DNA from: Acidimicrobiia bacterium
GTDB taxonomy: Bacteria; Acidobacteriota; Terriglobia; Bryobacterales; Bryobacteraceae
Length of the DNA stretch: 64,000 bases
Assembly (NCBI GenBank): GCA_016871315.1
Contig: VFZE01000017.1
Coordinates: 46,759 to 110,758 of the forward strand
Direction: 5' to 3'
Shown here: positions 25,302 to 34,922 of the stretch, piece by piece
How positions within the stretch are numbered: position 1 is the stretch's first letter
Layout of the letters: the number at the start of each line of letters is the position of its first letter
The notes under the pieces: generated by a model
Told to the model about the DNA's origin: nothing
Seen by the model: only the letters and a program-made list of their open reading frames with translations
Databases searched by the model: none
Program-made: the position numbers and the translations under genes

Positions 25302-28300
25302 GTGATACCATGGACAGGTTCCGAACCACCGAACCTGTTCCTGGTAGCGCAAGTGGATGTTCCCGAAAACAGCGTGACTTGTCCATCCTGTAGGGAGAGC
25401 AATCCCGCCGGATCCGTCTATTGCTGTTCATGCCAGAAGCTGTTGAATACGGATCAGGACGAAACGCTGCTGGTGGACAGTCCGGGAGACTGGTCGAAAG
25501 TGGCGACGGGGGGTGCGGTTCCGGCGGGGGCGGCGCTGGCCGTGGGAAGTCTGCTGGGGAACCGCTACCAAATCCTGGGCCAGCTGGGAAGCGGGGGCAT
25601 GGGGACCGTCTACAAAGTGCGGGACAAGGAACTGGACCGGCTGGTGGCGCTGAAGGTGATCCGGCCGGAGCTGGCCAGCAGCCGGAGCGTGCTGCAAAGG
25701 TTCAAGCAGGAGTTGATCCTGGCGCGGCAGGTGACCCACAAGAACGTGATCCGGATCTTCGATTTGGGCGACGCGGACGGGGTGAAGTTCATCACGATGG
25801 AGTACATCGAGGGGCAGGCCCTGTCCTCGATACTGGAGAAGCGGAAACTGGGGGAGGAGGAAGCGATCAAGGTGATGCGGCAGGTGTGCCGTGCATTGGA
25901 GGCGGCGCACGCCGAGGGGGTGGTTCACCGTGACCTGAAGCCGCAGAACATCATGGTGAATGAGCAGGGAAAAGTGTGGGTGATGGACTTCGGCCTGGCG
26001 CGGTCGATGGAAGAACACGGGTTGACGCAGGCAGGCGGGCTGATGGGCACGCCGGCGTACATGTCGCCGGAGCAGGCGCAGGGGAAACACGCAGGGCCGG
26101 AGTCGGATCTGTTCGCGCTGGGGATTGTCTTTTATGAGGCCCTGACGGGGGTGGTGCCGTTCCGGACGGAGACGCTGATGGGCAGCCTGCTGAAAAGGAT
26201 TCAGGAGGACGCCGAGCCGATCGAGAAACTGGAGCCATCGCTGAGGCCGGAGCTGGCGGCCACCGTGATGAAGTGCCTGGTAAGGGATCCACTGGGACGG
26301 CACCAGACCGTGGCGGCGTTGCTCCAGGACCTGGACGTGCTGTCGGGGGAGTCCAGCGTGTCGGTGGGGCCGATCCCGCCGGTGGCGCCGCCCATCTTGG
26401 GCGTATCGCGGCGGTATTGGGCGATGGGCGGGGCGGTGGCGGCAGGCGCGGTGCTGGTGGGCGGCGGCAACTACATATACCGGATCCTGCGGCCTGCCCC
26501 GGCGGGACCGCAAAAGCCGTTGCTGGTGCTGGTGGCGGATTTCGCCAATGAGACGGGGGAGGAGGTGTTCGACGGCGCGCTGGAGGCGAACGTGGCGGTG
26601 GGCCTGGAGGAGGCTTCCTTCATCACCTCGTTCAACCGGGCGACAGCGCGGCGGATCGCGAGCCAGCTGAAGCCCGGGGCGACTCGACTGGACGAGCAGG
26701 TGGCGCGGTTGGTGGCGGTGCGGGAGGGCATCAGCGTCGTGGTGGCGGGGACGCTGACGCGGGATGGTGACCGGTTCCTGGCGGCGATGAAGGCGGCGGA
26801 CGCGGTGACCGGGAATGCGATCCGCGAGACGAAGAGCAAGCGGCTCGGCAAGCAGGAGGTGCTGGGATCGCTTGCCAAGTTGACGCATCCGATCCGCGAG
26901 GCGCTGGGTGACACGACGCCGGAATCGGTCCGCCTGGCCGCGGCCGAGAGCTACACGGCAGGGTCGCTGGAGGCGGCCCATAGCTACGCCGCGGCGCAGG
27001 AACTGCGGTTCGCCGGGAAGGCCGGTGAGGCGATCGAGAAATACCTCCAGGTCGTGCGTCAGGACCCCAATCTGGCAAGCGCCTATTACGGGCTGGCGGT
27101 AGCCTACTCGAACCTCGGGCAGCGGCAAAAGGCGGAGGAGTATTATCAGCAGACGATGGCGCGGATCGACCGGATGAGCGAGCGGGAAAAATACCGCGCG
27201 CGCGGCGGCTACTATCTGGCAATGCTGAACCACCAGAAAGCGATGGAGCAGTTCACAGAGCTGGTGAGACTCTACCCGGCCGATTTCGCCGGCATGAGCA
27301 ACCTCGCGCTGGTCTACTATTTGAAGCGGGACATGAGCCGCGCGCTGGAGCACGGCCGTCGCGCGCTGGAGATTTATCCCAAGAACGCGCTGCTGCGGAG
27401 CAATGCGGCGATGTACGCGATGTATGCAGGCAATTTTGAGAACTCCGCCAAGGAGGCGCAGGCGGTAATTGAGGCGAATCCGGCCTATCTGAAGGCCTAC
27501 AACACGCTGGCGCTATCGAAGCTGGCGCAGGGGCAGGTGGAGAATGCGACCGCGACGTATCAGCGCCTGGAGAAGGTGGATAACCGCGGCGCCTCTTTCG
27601 CGGCGATGGGTCTTGCCGATATTGCGTTGTACGAAGGGCGGGCGGCGGACGCCGCGGCGATCCTGCAGGCCGGAATCAAGAGTGACCTGGCGAACCAGTT
27701 TGCCGCGCCGGCGGCCAAGAAAAGGGCTTCACTGGCGCAAGCCTTGCTGATGCTGGGTAGAAAAGGGGAGGCGGCGGCGGCAGCCGCTGAGGCGGCGAAG
27801 GTGAGTAAGGAGAACGTGGTTCAATACCAGGCCGCGCGGACTTTTCTGGAGGCGGGGATGGAGGCCAAGGCGCAAGGCGTGGCGGAGGAGCTGGGGCAAA
27901 GGATCGAGACGGACCCACAAGCCTACGGGAAACTGATCGAGGGGGAGATCCGGCTGGCGAAGGGCGACCTGCGGGAGGCGCGGCGGCTGTTTGAGGAGTC
28001 GCGGAAGCTGGCTGACACGTGGCTGAGCCGGCTGAACATGGGGCGCGCCTACCTGGCTACGTCGAACTTCACCGAGGCGGATTCGGAATTCGACGCCTGC
28101 TGGAAGCGGCGGGGCGAGGCGACGGAGATGTTTCTGGACGAAGTGCAGACATTCCGGTATGTGCCGTTGGTTCACTACTACATCGGACAGGCGCGGGATG
28201 GGCTGAAGAGCGCGGGGGCCGCGGACTCCTACCGCGCCTTTTTGGGGGCGCGGCAGAAGGCGGTCAACGATCCGCTCGCCAGCGAAGTCCGGCGGCGCCT

Positions 28301-28328
28301 GGCGGCGCTGGGCGGATCAGCGCAGTAG
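25302..28328 (+). CDS. Zinc-ribbon Ser/Thr protein kinase with membrane helix and TPR repeats
   Basis: A 1008-residue kinase at the GTG start 25302 (GTG 25353 is an alternative). A zinc ribbon comes first (CPSC…CCSC, residues 27-44). The kinase domain (about 88-345) is intact, with GSGGMGTVYKV, VALKVI, HRDLKPQN near 209 and DFGLARS. A membrane helix lies at about 371-388 (YWAMGGAVAAGAVLVGG). The outer region has an adenylate-cyclase-associated FlgO/TolB-like domain (LLVLVADFANETGEE, VVVAGTLTRDGD), then at least five TPR repeats from about 560 to 990. The family is common in Acidobacteria. It ends 12 bases inside the convergent giant protein gene. Confidence 0.92.
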   Translation: MIPWTGSEPPNLFLVAQVDVPENSVTCPSCRESNPAGSVYCCSCQKLLNTDQDETLLVDSPGDWSKVATGGAVPAGAALAVGSLLGNRYQILGQLGSGGMGTVYKVRDKELDRLVALKVIRPELASSRSVLQRFKQELILARQVTHKNVIRIFDLGDADGVKFITMEYIEGQALSSILEKRKLGEEEAIKVMRQVCRALEAAHAEGVVHRDLKPQNIMVNEQGKVWVMDFGLARSMEEHGLTQAGGLMGTPAYMSPEQAQGKHAGPESDLFALGIVFYEALTGVVPFRTETLMGSLLKRIQEDAEPIEKLEPSLRPELAATVMKCLVRDPLGRHQTVAALLQDLDVLSGESSVSVGPIPPVAPPILGVSRRYWAMGGAVAAGAVLVGGGNYIYRILRPAPAGPQKPLLVLVADFANETGEEVFDGALEANVAVGLEEASFITSFNRATARRIASQLKPGATRLDEQVARLVAVREGISVVVAGTLTRDGDRFLAAMKAADAVTGNAIRETKSKRLGKQEVLGSLAKLTHPIREALGDTTPESVRLAAAESYTAGSLEAAHSYAAAQELRFAGKAGEAIEKYLQVVRQDPNLASAYYGLAVAYSNLGQRQKAEEYYQQTMARIDRMSEREKYRARGGYYLAMLNHQKAMEQFTELVRLYPADFAGMSNLALVYYLKRDMSRALEHGRRALEIYPKNALLRSNAAMYAMYAGNFENSAKEAQAVIEANPAYLKAYNTLALSKLAQGQVENATATYQRLEKVDNRGASFAAMGLADIALYEGRAADAAAILQAGIKSDLANQFAAPAAKKRASLAQALLMLGRKGEAAAAAAEAAKVSKENVVQYQAARTFLEAGMEAKAQGVAEELGQRIETDPQAYGKLIEGEIRLAKGDLREARRLFEESRKLADTWLSRLNMGRAYLATSNFTEADSEFDACWKRRGEATEMFLDEVQTFRYVPLVHYYIGQARDGLKSAGAADSYRAFLGARQKAVNDPLASEVRRRLAALGGSAQ

Positions 28329-31300
28329 AATGCTGGTGCGCTTGAGCGGGCTGGAGTCGTTGAGCTCGACGAGCAGCGTATAGCAGCCGGGTCCGGATGC
28401 AACGCCGATCGAGGTATCCCAGTTGAAGATGTGTTGGCCGGAGGAGGCGCGGTACGTGCTGCCACCCGTTGCGCCGGCGGTGGGCTGGTAGAGCAGGTAG
28501 GAGGGGCCTGTTTCCGAGAGGGGACAGATGCCGCCGGCCGGCGCCGCACCATTGAACACGCTGCGCATGGAGATGAGTGAGGAGGTGTCGCTGTAGAGGA
28601 CCCCGGCGGCGTCGCTTAGCTGCCACTTGATGGGAACGGCCGAGCCGAAATTCTCCGTGCCGGAGAACGTACCTTCCGGTTTCATCGGGGACAGGAATCC
28701 GGTGAACTGGTAGACGACCAGGTAGGAGTGGATTGCGGAACCCTGGTTCCCGGCTTGATCCGTGGCGGTAACGGCGAACTGTTTTGCGCCGACCGTGGCG
28801 GTGTCGAGGGCGGCTCCGCTGGCGGCGGGACCGGCGCACGAGGCAAGACCGGAGAGCGCATCCGAGCAGGTGTAGGCGGCGTTGACGGCCAGTTTCCAGC
28901 GATAGCTGGCGCCGACGGCAGGTGAAGTGATGAGGATGGTGGGCGCGGTCTTGTCGATGTTGATGCCGCTGACGGTAGCCGCCGAGGAGTTGCCGGCGGC
29001 GTCGGTGCAACCGGCGCTGCGCGACTGGCCTGCGCCTTCGGTGGAGACGACTTGCGGCGTGAGGGGCGGCGTGGCCACGCCGGAGGTCGCGTCCGAACAG
29101 ACGAAGTTGACCGTGACGTTGACGTTGTTCCAGCCGGCGGCGTTGGGCGCGGGAGTGCGGCTGCCGGTGAGCGTGGGCGCAGTCCTGTCGATCTTGATGG
29201 TCGCGGTGACGGAGTTGGAGAGGCCGACGCCGTTGGTGGCGCTGCAGGTGAGGTTGACGCCGGTTGTGTCGGCGGTAAGCAGCGAGGGCGAGCAGCCGGA
29301 TGAGGAGGCGATGCCGGATTCAGGATCGGTGACACTCCAGGTGACCGAGACGTCGCTTCGATACCAGCCGTTGCTGCCGAGGGTTCCTGTGATGGTGGGA
29401 ACGATGACGGGCGGCGTGTTGTCGGAGATGAGGGTGAAGCTGGCGGTGGCGGTCTGCGGCGCCGGGCAGGGGAGAGTCAGGCAACTGGAATCGGCGACGC
29501 GGACCGTGATGGGGAAGGCTCCTGTGGAGGTGGTGGAGCCGCTGAGGACGCCGTCGGTTCGCAATGTAATGCCCGGAGGAAGAGTGCCTGCCGTCAGCGA
29601 CCAGGTTCGCGCGCCGAGGCCGCCGGTGGCGGTGAGGGTGACCGAATAGCCCGCGCCCGGAGTGAGCGGCGGGAGAGAGGAGGTGGTGATCAGGAGCGGA
29701 TCGCCGATCCGGATGGTGAGTGGTTGCGTGGCGGTCTTCGGCGGGTTAGGCGCGGGGTTATCGCGCACCTGGGCGGTGAAGGGGAAGGTTCCGGCGATGG
29801 TGGGGATTCCGGAAAGGAGTCCGGCGGAGCTGAGCAGGATGCCGCCTGGAAGAGGCCCTGAGCCGGTGGCAAGGCTCCAGGTGCGCGTGCCGGTTCCGCC
29901 GACGGCGGCGAGCGGGGAACTAAAGGCGAGACCGCGGACCCCGTCGGGAAGAGCGAAGGTAGTGATGGTAAGGGTCGCCGGCGGTGTCGTGATGCCGAGT
30001 TTGGCATCGTCAGAGTTGACGTTTTGAGAGCCGATGATGGTGCTGATGGAGGTGGCGGGCTGGAAGGGGCCATAACTGCGGACAGTGATCTTACCCTGTT
30101 CGCCAGGGGCCAGCGCGATCGTGGCGTTGGCGATGTCGGGGTTGACGATGTCGGGATTGGTGAGTCCGCTCAAGGCGGTGAACTGCGGGCTGGTGACATT
30201 GGTCACCAGCAGGTTTTGCGTTTGCAGGATGAGTTGGCAGGCCTGCGCACCGACGCCGGCGGCCGGCGTCTGGTACTTCTTATGCACCATCAGCTGGAGC
30301 TTGACGCAGCCTGGGGTACAGCTGTTGGTGAGGGCGCAACCGGGCGCGCAGAGGTTAGGCGCGCCTTTAGAGAAGAGCTTCGCGGAGAAGCTGGAGGTGG
30401 TGTTGCCTTGATTGGTAATGGTGTAAGTGGTGTCGGTCGGGCCGGCGACGATATCGGGGTTGGCGATATCGGGGTTGGCGATATCGGGGTTGGCGATATC
30501 GGGGTTGACGATGTCCGGGTTGACGATATCGGGGTTGGCGATATCGGGATTCACGATGTCTGGATTGACGATGTCCGGGTTGGCGATATCGGGGTTGACG
30601 ATGTCGGGGTTGAACGTCACGGGGGAAGCGATATCGGGGTTGGCGATGTCGGGGTTATAGGTTTCCGCGCGCACGATATCGGGGTTGACGATGTCGGGGT
30701 TGACGATATCGGGATTCACGATGTCCGGGTTGACGATATCCGGGTTGACGGTGAGGGAGCCGGTGAGGCCGCCGGAAATCACGGAACCCGCCGGAGCGGT
30801 GATTTCCGCGACGTTGACGACCACCTGCGGTTTTTGCTGTGAAGAAGTGACGAAGACGGTTCTGGAAATAGTGGAACGCGGAGCGATCGTGACGTCGAGC
30901 GAGGTGAGCAGGCTGAACTGGAGGAAGGAGGATACGCCGCCCGGCGGCTGCGCGGCGATCGTAAGACGATAGCTGCGGACCTGGTTGGTGGAGTTAGTGA
31001 CGGTGATGGAGTAGCCGCGCTGGATGGAACTAAGGTTCTTCGCATTCCCGAAGGAGGCGACGTCGAGGCCGCGCAGGATGCGCGAGGTATAGATGTTCTG
31101 ATTGCGCATGCCGGTCTGGCCGGGCGAGCAAGCGGGGCGAGGCTCGGCGGGGTTGAAGATGCTGGCTCCGCCGGTGGAGCCGACCGGAGTGAACTGGGCC
31201 CAGGTGGCGGGCGGAGTAGGCGGCCGGACGTCGCGATTATCGGTCCAGACGACGTGAAACACGGCGCTGTCGGAGGCGCTGGAGTTGAATCGCCAGCCGC

Positions 31301-32936
31301 CGGATGGCGTGGGCAGCATGCGCTGCCCGGCGATGTCGATGTAGTCGCCGATGAAGGAGGCCGAGCCGCGGCTGAACATGGTGAAGTTGGGCGGGTTCAG
31401 CTGAAGCTGCTCGATCTTGGTGGAGCCGGGGCGGCTCCCGAACTTATACTGAGAGACCTTGATGGAAGGCAGGAACAGGAGCGACGCTGCGGCGGTGGCC
31501 TGGGCAGCGCGGATATCGATGGTGTGGCGGCGGGTGAGGCCTGGGGTGCCGTCCGTGATGAAGTTGGTGAAGACGAGATCGGGGCGCGGGGGAGAGGTGG
31601 CGAGATTGCCGGCGGGTTCGCGGGTCTCCGTGTACTGGCCGCCGCCAGTGGGCGTGTAGACTCCTATCGTGTGGTCGTCGCGCGAGTCATACCAGGAGAC
31701 CATGATGGTGTTGCCGGCTAGGGTCATGGTGGGCATGAACTGGTGGCCTCGTTGAGGGCTGGGATCGACGATGGTCCGCGCGTTGGACCATGTCGTGCCG
31801 TTGGAGGAGGAGGCGATGACGATCCGTGCGTCATTGGCGGCGGGAGCGAACCCGCGCTGCGCCCAGGCCACGTGGACGTTGCCCGAGCCGTCCACGATCA
31901 TCGTGGGGAATGCGGAAGTGCGGAAGGCCGGTCCGCCGGCGCCGACGATCTTCGGCTGATCAAAAAGCTGACCGGCGGTGAAGGTGGCGATTTCTTCTGC
32001 CTTGCCGAACGTCTTGCCGCCGTCGGTGGACTTGGCGATCATCATGGCGATCGGCTGGCTGCTGGTCTCCGAACGGCGCCATGCCACATAGACGTGGCCG
32101 GTGTTGGGGTCGATCGCGGCGACAGTTCCCTGGTTGCGGGAGTTGCTTTCACTGATCTTGATGGGGTTGCCCCAAGTTGCGCCGCAATCGAGCGAGCGGG
32201 AGAGCATGATCCTGGAATGAGGCTTGGCGGCGGAGCCGGTGAAGATGCTGTAGACGAGGTAGACATTGCCGGCCGGGAAGGTCTGGAAGGGGACTCCATT
32301 GGCACCGCCGACTGAGCAGGCGCCGGCGCCGGCGCGGGGGACGTCGGCGATGATCCAGGGCTTGTCGAGAAACTGGCCGGCGGTGCCGGTGTCGACGACG
32401 GCGGCGCTCAGGTAGGAGAACGGAATCCCGTTCTCCTTGTTGTTGTTGTCAATGAATCGCGAGACAAAGACGTTGCCGAGCGCATTGTTGCCGCGGTTGA
32501 AGGCGATGCCGCTGTAGTAGAACATGCCGTTGCTTCCGGCGCGCACGGTGGGATCGGCGGCGGCTTGAAATCCCTTCAGCGGCGAGGGCGGGTTGACGTC
32601 GCATTGAGGAATGGGATAGGGGCAACCGGGCATAAGAGTGCTCTTCCAGGTTTGCCCGCCATCGGTGGAGAAGAAGACACCCAGCCACACGTCGCCGAGC
32701 TCATCTTCGCCGAGCAGACCGGGGATATCAACCGAGCGGTAATCATTGGCGCCGGCCAGAATGTGGGCGGCATTCCGCGAGGAGATGGCCGCGGAGGGCT
32801 CGTTCTGGCGCTGGAGGAAGGGGTCGCCGTCAGGGAACGATGTTCCGGAGACCATGTTGACGTTGGGCCCCGCCACTTGGGAGAAGAGCTGAGCGGTGAA
32901 AACGAGAGAGACAACAGCCAGAGAGCGTGAGTACAC
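28317..32936 (-). CDS. Giant secreted protein: sialidase-type propeller, NPDI repeats, Ig-like domains
   Basis: A 1539-residue exported protein starting at GTG, with a strong GGAGG Shine-Dalgarno (32944-32948). After the signal peptide (to about residue 20) a BNR/sialidase-type propeller follows to about 620, with Asp-box-like elements (STDGGQTWKS, SLDCGATWGN, SSNGTTWSN). A tandem NPDI repeat block lies at about 728-829, and a short second block at about 925. Then come putative Ig-like domains (two with GLGARTWSLTAGTLPPGI-type sequence, two with TVTDP/TDAAGN-type Ig motifs). No Gram-negative anchor is seen. It is probably a surface or extracellular protein. No enzyme activity can be claimed; sialidase catalytic residues were not verified. 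Confidence 0.85.
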   Translation of the reverse strand: MYSRSLAVVSLVFTAQLFSQVAGPNVNMVSGTSFPDGDPFLQRQNEPSAAISSRNAAHILAGANDYRSVDIPGLLGEDELGDVWLGVFFSTDGGQTWKSTLMPGCPYPIPQCDVNPPSPLKGFQAAADPTVRAGSNGMFYYSGIAFNRGNNALGNVFVSRFIDNNNKENGIPFSYLSAAVVDTGTAGQFLDKPWIIADVPRAGAGACSVGGANGVPFQTFPAGNVYLVYSIFTGSAAKPHSRIMLSRSLDCGATWGNPIKISESNSRNQGTVAAIDPNTGHVYVAWRRSETSSQPIAMMIAKSTDGGKTFGKAEEIATFTAGQLFDQPKIVGAGGPAFRTSAFPTMIVDGSGNVHVAWAQRGFAPAANDARIVIASSSNGTTWSNARTIVDPSPQRGHQFMPTMTLAGNTIMVSWYDSRDDHTIGVYTPTGGGQYTETREPAGNLATSPPRPDLVFTNFITDGTPGLTRRHTIDIRAAQATAAASLLFLPSIKVSQYKFGSRPGSTKIEQLQLNPPNFTMFSRGSASFIGDYIDIAGQRMLPTPSGGWRFNSSASDSAVFHVVWTDNRDVRPPTPPATWAQFTPVGSTGGASIFNPAEPRPACSPGQTGMRNQNIYTSRILRGLDVASFGNAKNLSSIQRGYSITVTNSTNQVRSYRLTIAAQPPGGVSSFLQFSLLTSLDVTIAPRSTISRTVFVTSSQQKPQVVVNVAEITAPAGSVISGGLTGSLTVNPDIVNPDIVNPDIVNPDIVNPDIVRAETYNPDIANPDIASPVTFNPDIVNPDIANPDIVNPDIVNPDIANPDIVNPDIVNPDIANPDIANPDIANPDIVAGPTDTTYTITNQGNTTSSFSAKLFSKGAPNLCAPGCALTNSCTPGCVKLQLMVHKKYQTPAAGVGAQACQLILQTQNLLVTNVTSPQFTALSGLTNPDIVNPDIANATIALAPGEQGKITVRSYGPFQPATSISTIIGSQNVNSDDAKLGITTPPATLTITTFALPDGVRGLAFSSPLAAVGGTGTRTWSLATGSGPLPGGILLSSAGLLSGIPTIAGTFPFTAQVRDNPAPNPPKTATQPLTIRIGDPLLITTSSLPPLTPGAGYSVTLTATGGLGARTWSLTAGTLPPGITLRTDGVLSGSTTSTGAFPITVRVADSSCLTLPCPAPQTATASFTLISDNTPPVIVPTITGTLGSNGWYRSDVSVTWSVTDPESGIASSSGCSPSLLTADTTGVNLTCSATNGVGLSNSVTATIKIDRTAPTLTGSRTPAPNAAGWNNVNVTVNFVCSDATSGVATPPLTPQVVSTEGAGQSRSAGCTDAAGNSSAATVSGINIDKTAPTILITSPAVGASYRWKLAVNAAYTCSDALSGLASCAGPAASGAALDTATVGAKQFAVTATDQAGNQGSAIHSYLVVYQFTGFLSPMKPEGTFSGTENFGSAVPIKWQLSDAAGVLYSDTSSLISMRSVFNGAAPAGGICPLSETGPSYLLYQPTAGATGGSTYRASSGQHIFNWDTSIGVASGPGCYTLLVELNDSSPLKRTSILLR
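30449..30748. repeat. 15-base tandem repeat encoding NPDI[V/A]
   Basis: Eighteen NPDI units, mostly tandem with a 15-base period (gttgacgatatcggg-type on the plus strand). They are interrupted twice by short non-repeat peptides (VRAETY and ASPVTF). Two further units occur at about 30133-30165. Units differ by synonymous changes and by Val/Ala at position 5, so the array is old and under protein-level selection. Confidence 0.95.
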
Positions 32937-32943
32937 GAAGCTT

Positions 32944-32948
32944 CCTCC
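32944..32948 (-). promoter_or_regulatory. Shine-Dalgarno of the giant secreted protein
   Basis: GGAGG on the minus strand, seven bases before the GTG start at 32934-32936. It fixes this unusual start codon. Confidence 0.7.
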
Positions 32949-33072
32949 GAAAGTTCTGAGCGTCCGAGATGGCGAGATGCCAGTATGTCACATTTTTTAC
33001 AAAGTGCAACCGGGTCTGTGGCTGGTGTGGTCCCATAACCAAAGTCCCGGTTCTAACGCCGGTTGTGAAACA

Positions 33073-33100
33073 GTTACAGGCACAGTTTTGGAAGTACAAT
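33073..33100 (+). promoter_or_regulatory. Probable promoter of the cNMP-CBS-DUF294 gene
   Basis: GTTACA (33073-33078), a 16-base spacer and TACAAT (33095-33100). The predicted transcript start is about seven bases before the ATG at 33114, which lacks a Shine-Dalgarno, so the mRNA may be nearly leaderless. Confidence 0.45.
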
Positions 33101-33113
33101 ATGAGACTTCCTT

Positions 33114-34922
33114 ATGCAGATGGCGATGATCCGGTACCGTGTGGCGGACTTCATGAAGCAGAACCCGCCGTTCCACGCGATGGAAACGGAGGAGCTGATG
33201 GAGCTGGCCTCGGGCGGGCGGGTGAAGTTCCATGAGTCGGATGAATTCATTTATTGGGAGGGCAACGCGCCGAACCCGTTTGTCTACGTGATCCAGCAGG
33301 GGACAGTACGGCTAGTGCAGGGAGAAGAAGAGGCGGAGAAGCTGGTGGATATCCGCGGGCCGGGTGATCTGGTGGGCATCGATGGCATCGTGGGACATTC
33401 CAAATATGCGCATTCAGCGAAAACGGCCTCGGATGTGATTCTCTACGCGATGCCGGCGAAGGGCTTCGCGGAGCTGGTGGAGCGGTATCCGAAGGCGCGG
33501 AAGTTTCTCGATTCCCATCACACGGTGGATTCGGCCTATTCGCCTGTGGAGGCGTCGCGCCCGGCGGCGGAGGTTGCGGTGTTCGAGCTGGTGAAGGGTC
33601 GCGAGCCGCAGGTGTGTGAAACGGGGGCGATGGTTCGCGAGGCGGCGGCGCTGCTCTATCAATCAGGCGCGGAATCCGTCGCGGTGATGGGGCCGGACGG
33701 TCTGGCGGGCGCGGTGACTCCGCGCACTCTGGCCGGCTGGCTGGCGCAGGACGGACTGGGCGCGGGCGCGAAGGTGGAAGAAGCCATGGCGGCCGTGGTT
33801 TGCCTGAAGCCGGAAACGTCGGTAGCAGAATGCGTGCTGGAGCTGTCGCGGCGCGGGGCGGTGGTGGGAGCGATCACCAACGATGGAACCAACACAGGTA
33901 CGCTTCAGGCATTGGTCACGCCGGGCGAGTTGCAATCGGCCTTCGGCGATCAGCCGGCGGCCATACTCGATCGGATCCGCCATGCCCGCTCCACCGCGGA
34001 GCTGAGCGGGCTGAATCAGCGGGCGCGTCAGCTGCTGTTGAGTCTGCTGGGAGACGCTTCAGCTGCGGGTTGGCTGGGGCGGCTGGCCGCGCGGTTTGAT
34101 GACGAGATCGTGGAGCGCGTGATCAAGCTCGCGGGCGCGGGCGGCGAAGGCCAGTGCTGGTTTGTGTACGGGGCGGCGGGCCGTAGCGAGAACATCGCCG
34201 GGGTGATGCCGCTGGTGGCGCTGATCGGGGATCAGGCGGTCAAGTACAACGAGGTGGTCGCGGCGCTCGGTGAGTGCGGCTTCATGACGAATGACGATGC
34301 CTGCCTGAGCGCGGAGGAAGGATGCGCGAGCCTGGAGGAGTGGAAACAGCGGTTCGCCGGATGGGTGCGAGAGCCCGTCTTCCGGCAGATGTACCGCTAC
34401 CGGCCGCTGTTCGACGCGCGCGCGGCGCATGGGGACGCCGAGCTGATGCGGAAGTTGAACCGATTCGTGGAGGAGGAGATTTCCAAAGACGAGCTTTTTC
34501 TCGGCGTGCTGGCGCTGGATAGCCTGTCGAACCTGCCGCCGATCACCTTCTTCCGCGGGCTGGTGGTGGAGGAGGGTGGCGGACATAGCGAGATGCTGGA
34601 TCTGGAGCGGAACCTGCTGCGGCCGATTGTCGATGCCGCGCGGACACTCGCGATCGGGCCCGGCGTTTCGACGTGGGAGAGGCTCCAGGCGGCGCGGCGC
34701 GCGATGCCGGAGCAAGGCGAGGTGCTGCGGCAGGCCGAGGCGACGCTCTCGGTGGCGCTATATCATCAGGCCCGGACCGGGATCCGCGAGGGCAGCGCCG
34801 GGGCACGGTTGCAGCCATCCACGCTGAGCCGGTTCGATCAGCATGTGCTGAAGAGCGGCTTCCGCGGCGTGCTGCGCCTGCTGGAGCTGACGGCGCAGCG
34901 GCGCGGGATGGAGGGGCCATGA
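33114..34922 (+). CDS. cNMP-binding, CBS and DUF294 protein with a degenerate nucleotidyltransferase site
   Basis: A 602-residue cytoplasmic protein. Order: cyclic-nucleotide-binding fold (about residues 15-125, with GTVRLVQGEEEAEKLVDIRG), a CBS pair (about 160-285), a DUF294 nucleotidyltransferase-like domain (about 300-440) and a DUF294 C-terminal helical domain (to about 600, RPLFDARAAHGDAELMRKL). In normal DUF294 proteins the site reads GSxGRGEQxxxTDQDNA. Here it is GAAGRSENIAGVMPLVALIG, so the Asp pair is gone and the domain is probably inactive. It overlaps the exonuclease gene by four bases (ATGA), a coupling typical of this family. Starts at 33120 or 33126 are also possible. Confidence 0.85.
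   Translation: MQMAMIRYRVADFMKQNPPFHAMETEELMELASGGRVKFHESDEFIYWEGNAPNPFVYVIQQGTVRLVQGEEEAEKLVDIRGPGDLVGIDGIVGHSKYAHSAKTASDVILYAMPAKGFAELVERYPKARKFLDSHHTVDSAYSPVEASRPAAEVAVFELVKGREPQVCETGAMVREAAALLYQSGAESVAVMGPDGLAGAVTPRTLAGWLAQDGLGAGAKVEEAMAAVVCLKPETSVAECVLELSRRGAVVGAITNDGTNTGTLQALVTPGELQSAFGDQPAAILDRIRHARSTAELSGLNQRARQLLLSLLGDASAAGWLGRLAARFDDEIVERVIKLAGAGGEGQCWFVYGAAGRSENIAGVMPLVALIGDQAVKYNEVVAALGECGFMTNDDACLSAEEGCASLEEWKQRFAGWVREPVFRQMYRYRPLFDARAAHGDAELMRKLNRFVEEEISKDELFLGVLALDSLSNLPPITFFRGLVVEEGGGHSEMLDLERNLLRPIVDAARTLAIGPGVSTWERLQAARRAMPEQGEVLRQAEATLSVALYHQARTGIREGSAGARLQPSTLSRFDQHVLKSGFRGVLRLLELTAQRRGMEGP

Noticed and set aside
30449..30748. CRISPR-like array
   Set aside because: The repeats are 15 bases, contiguous, without spacers, and lie in frame within a coding sequence.
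30024..30842. Plus-strand frame over the NPDI array with repeated Gly-Val-Asp-Asp units
   Set aside because: It is the reverse-strand reading of a 15-base repeat and has no support as a gene.
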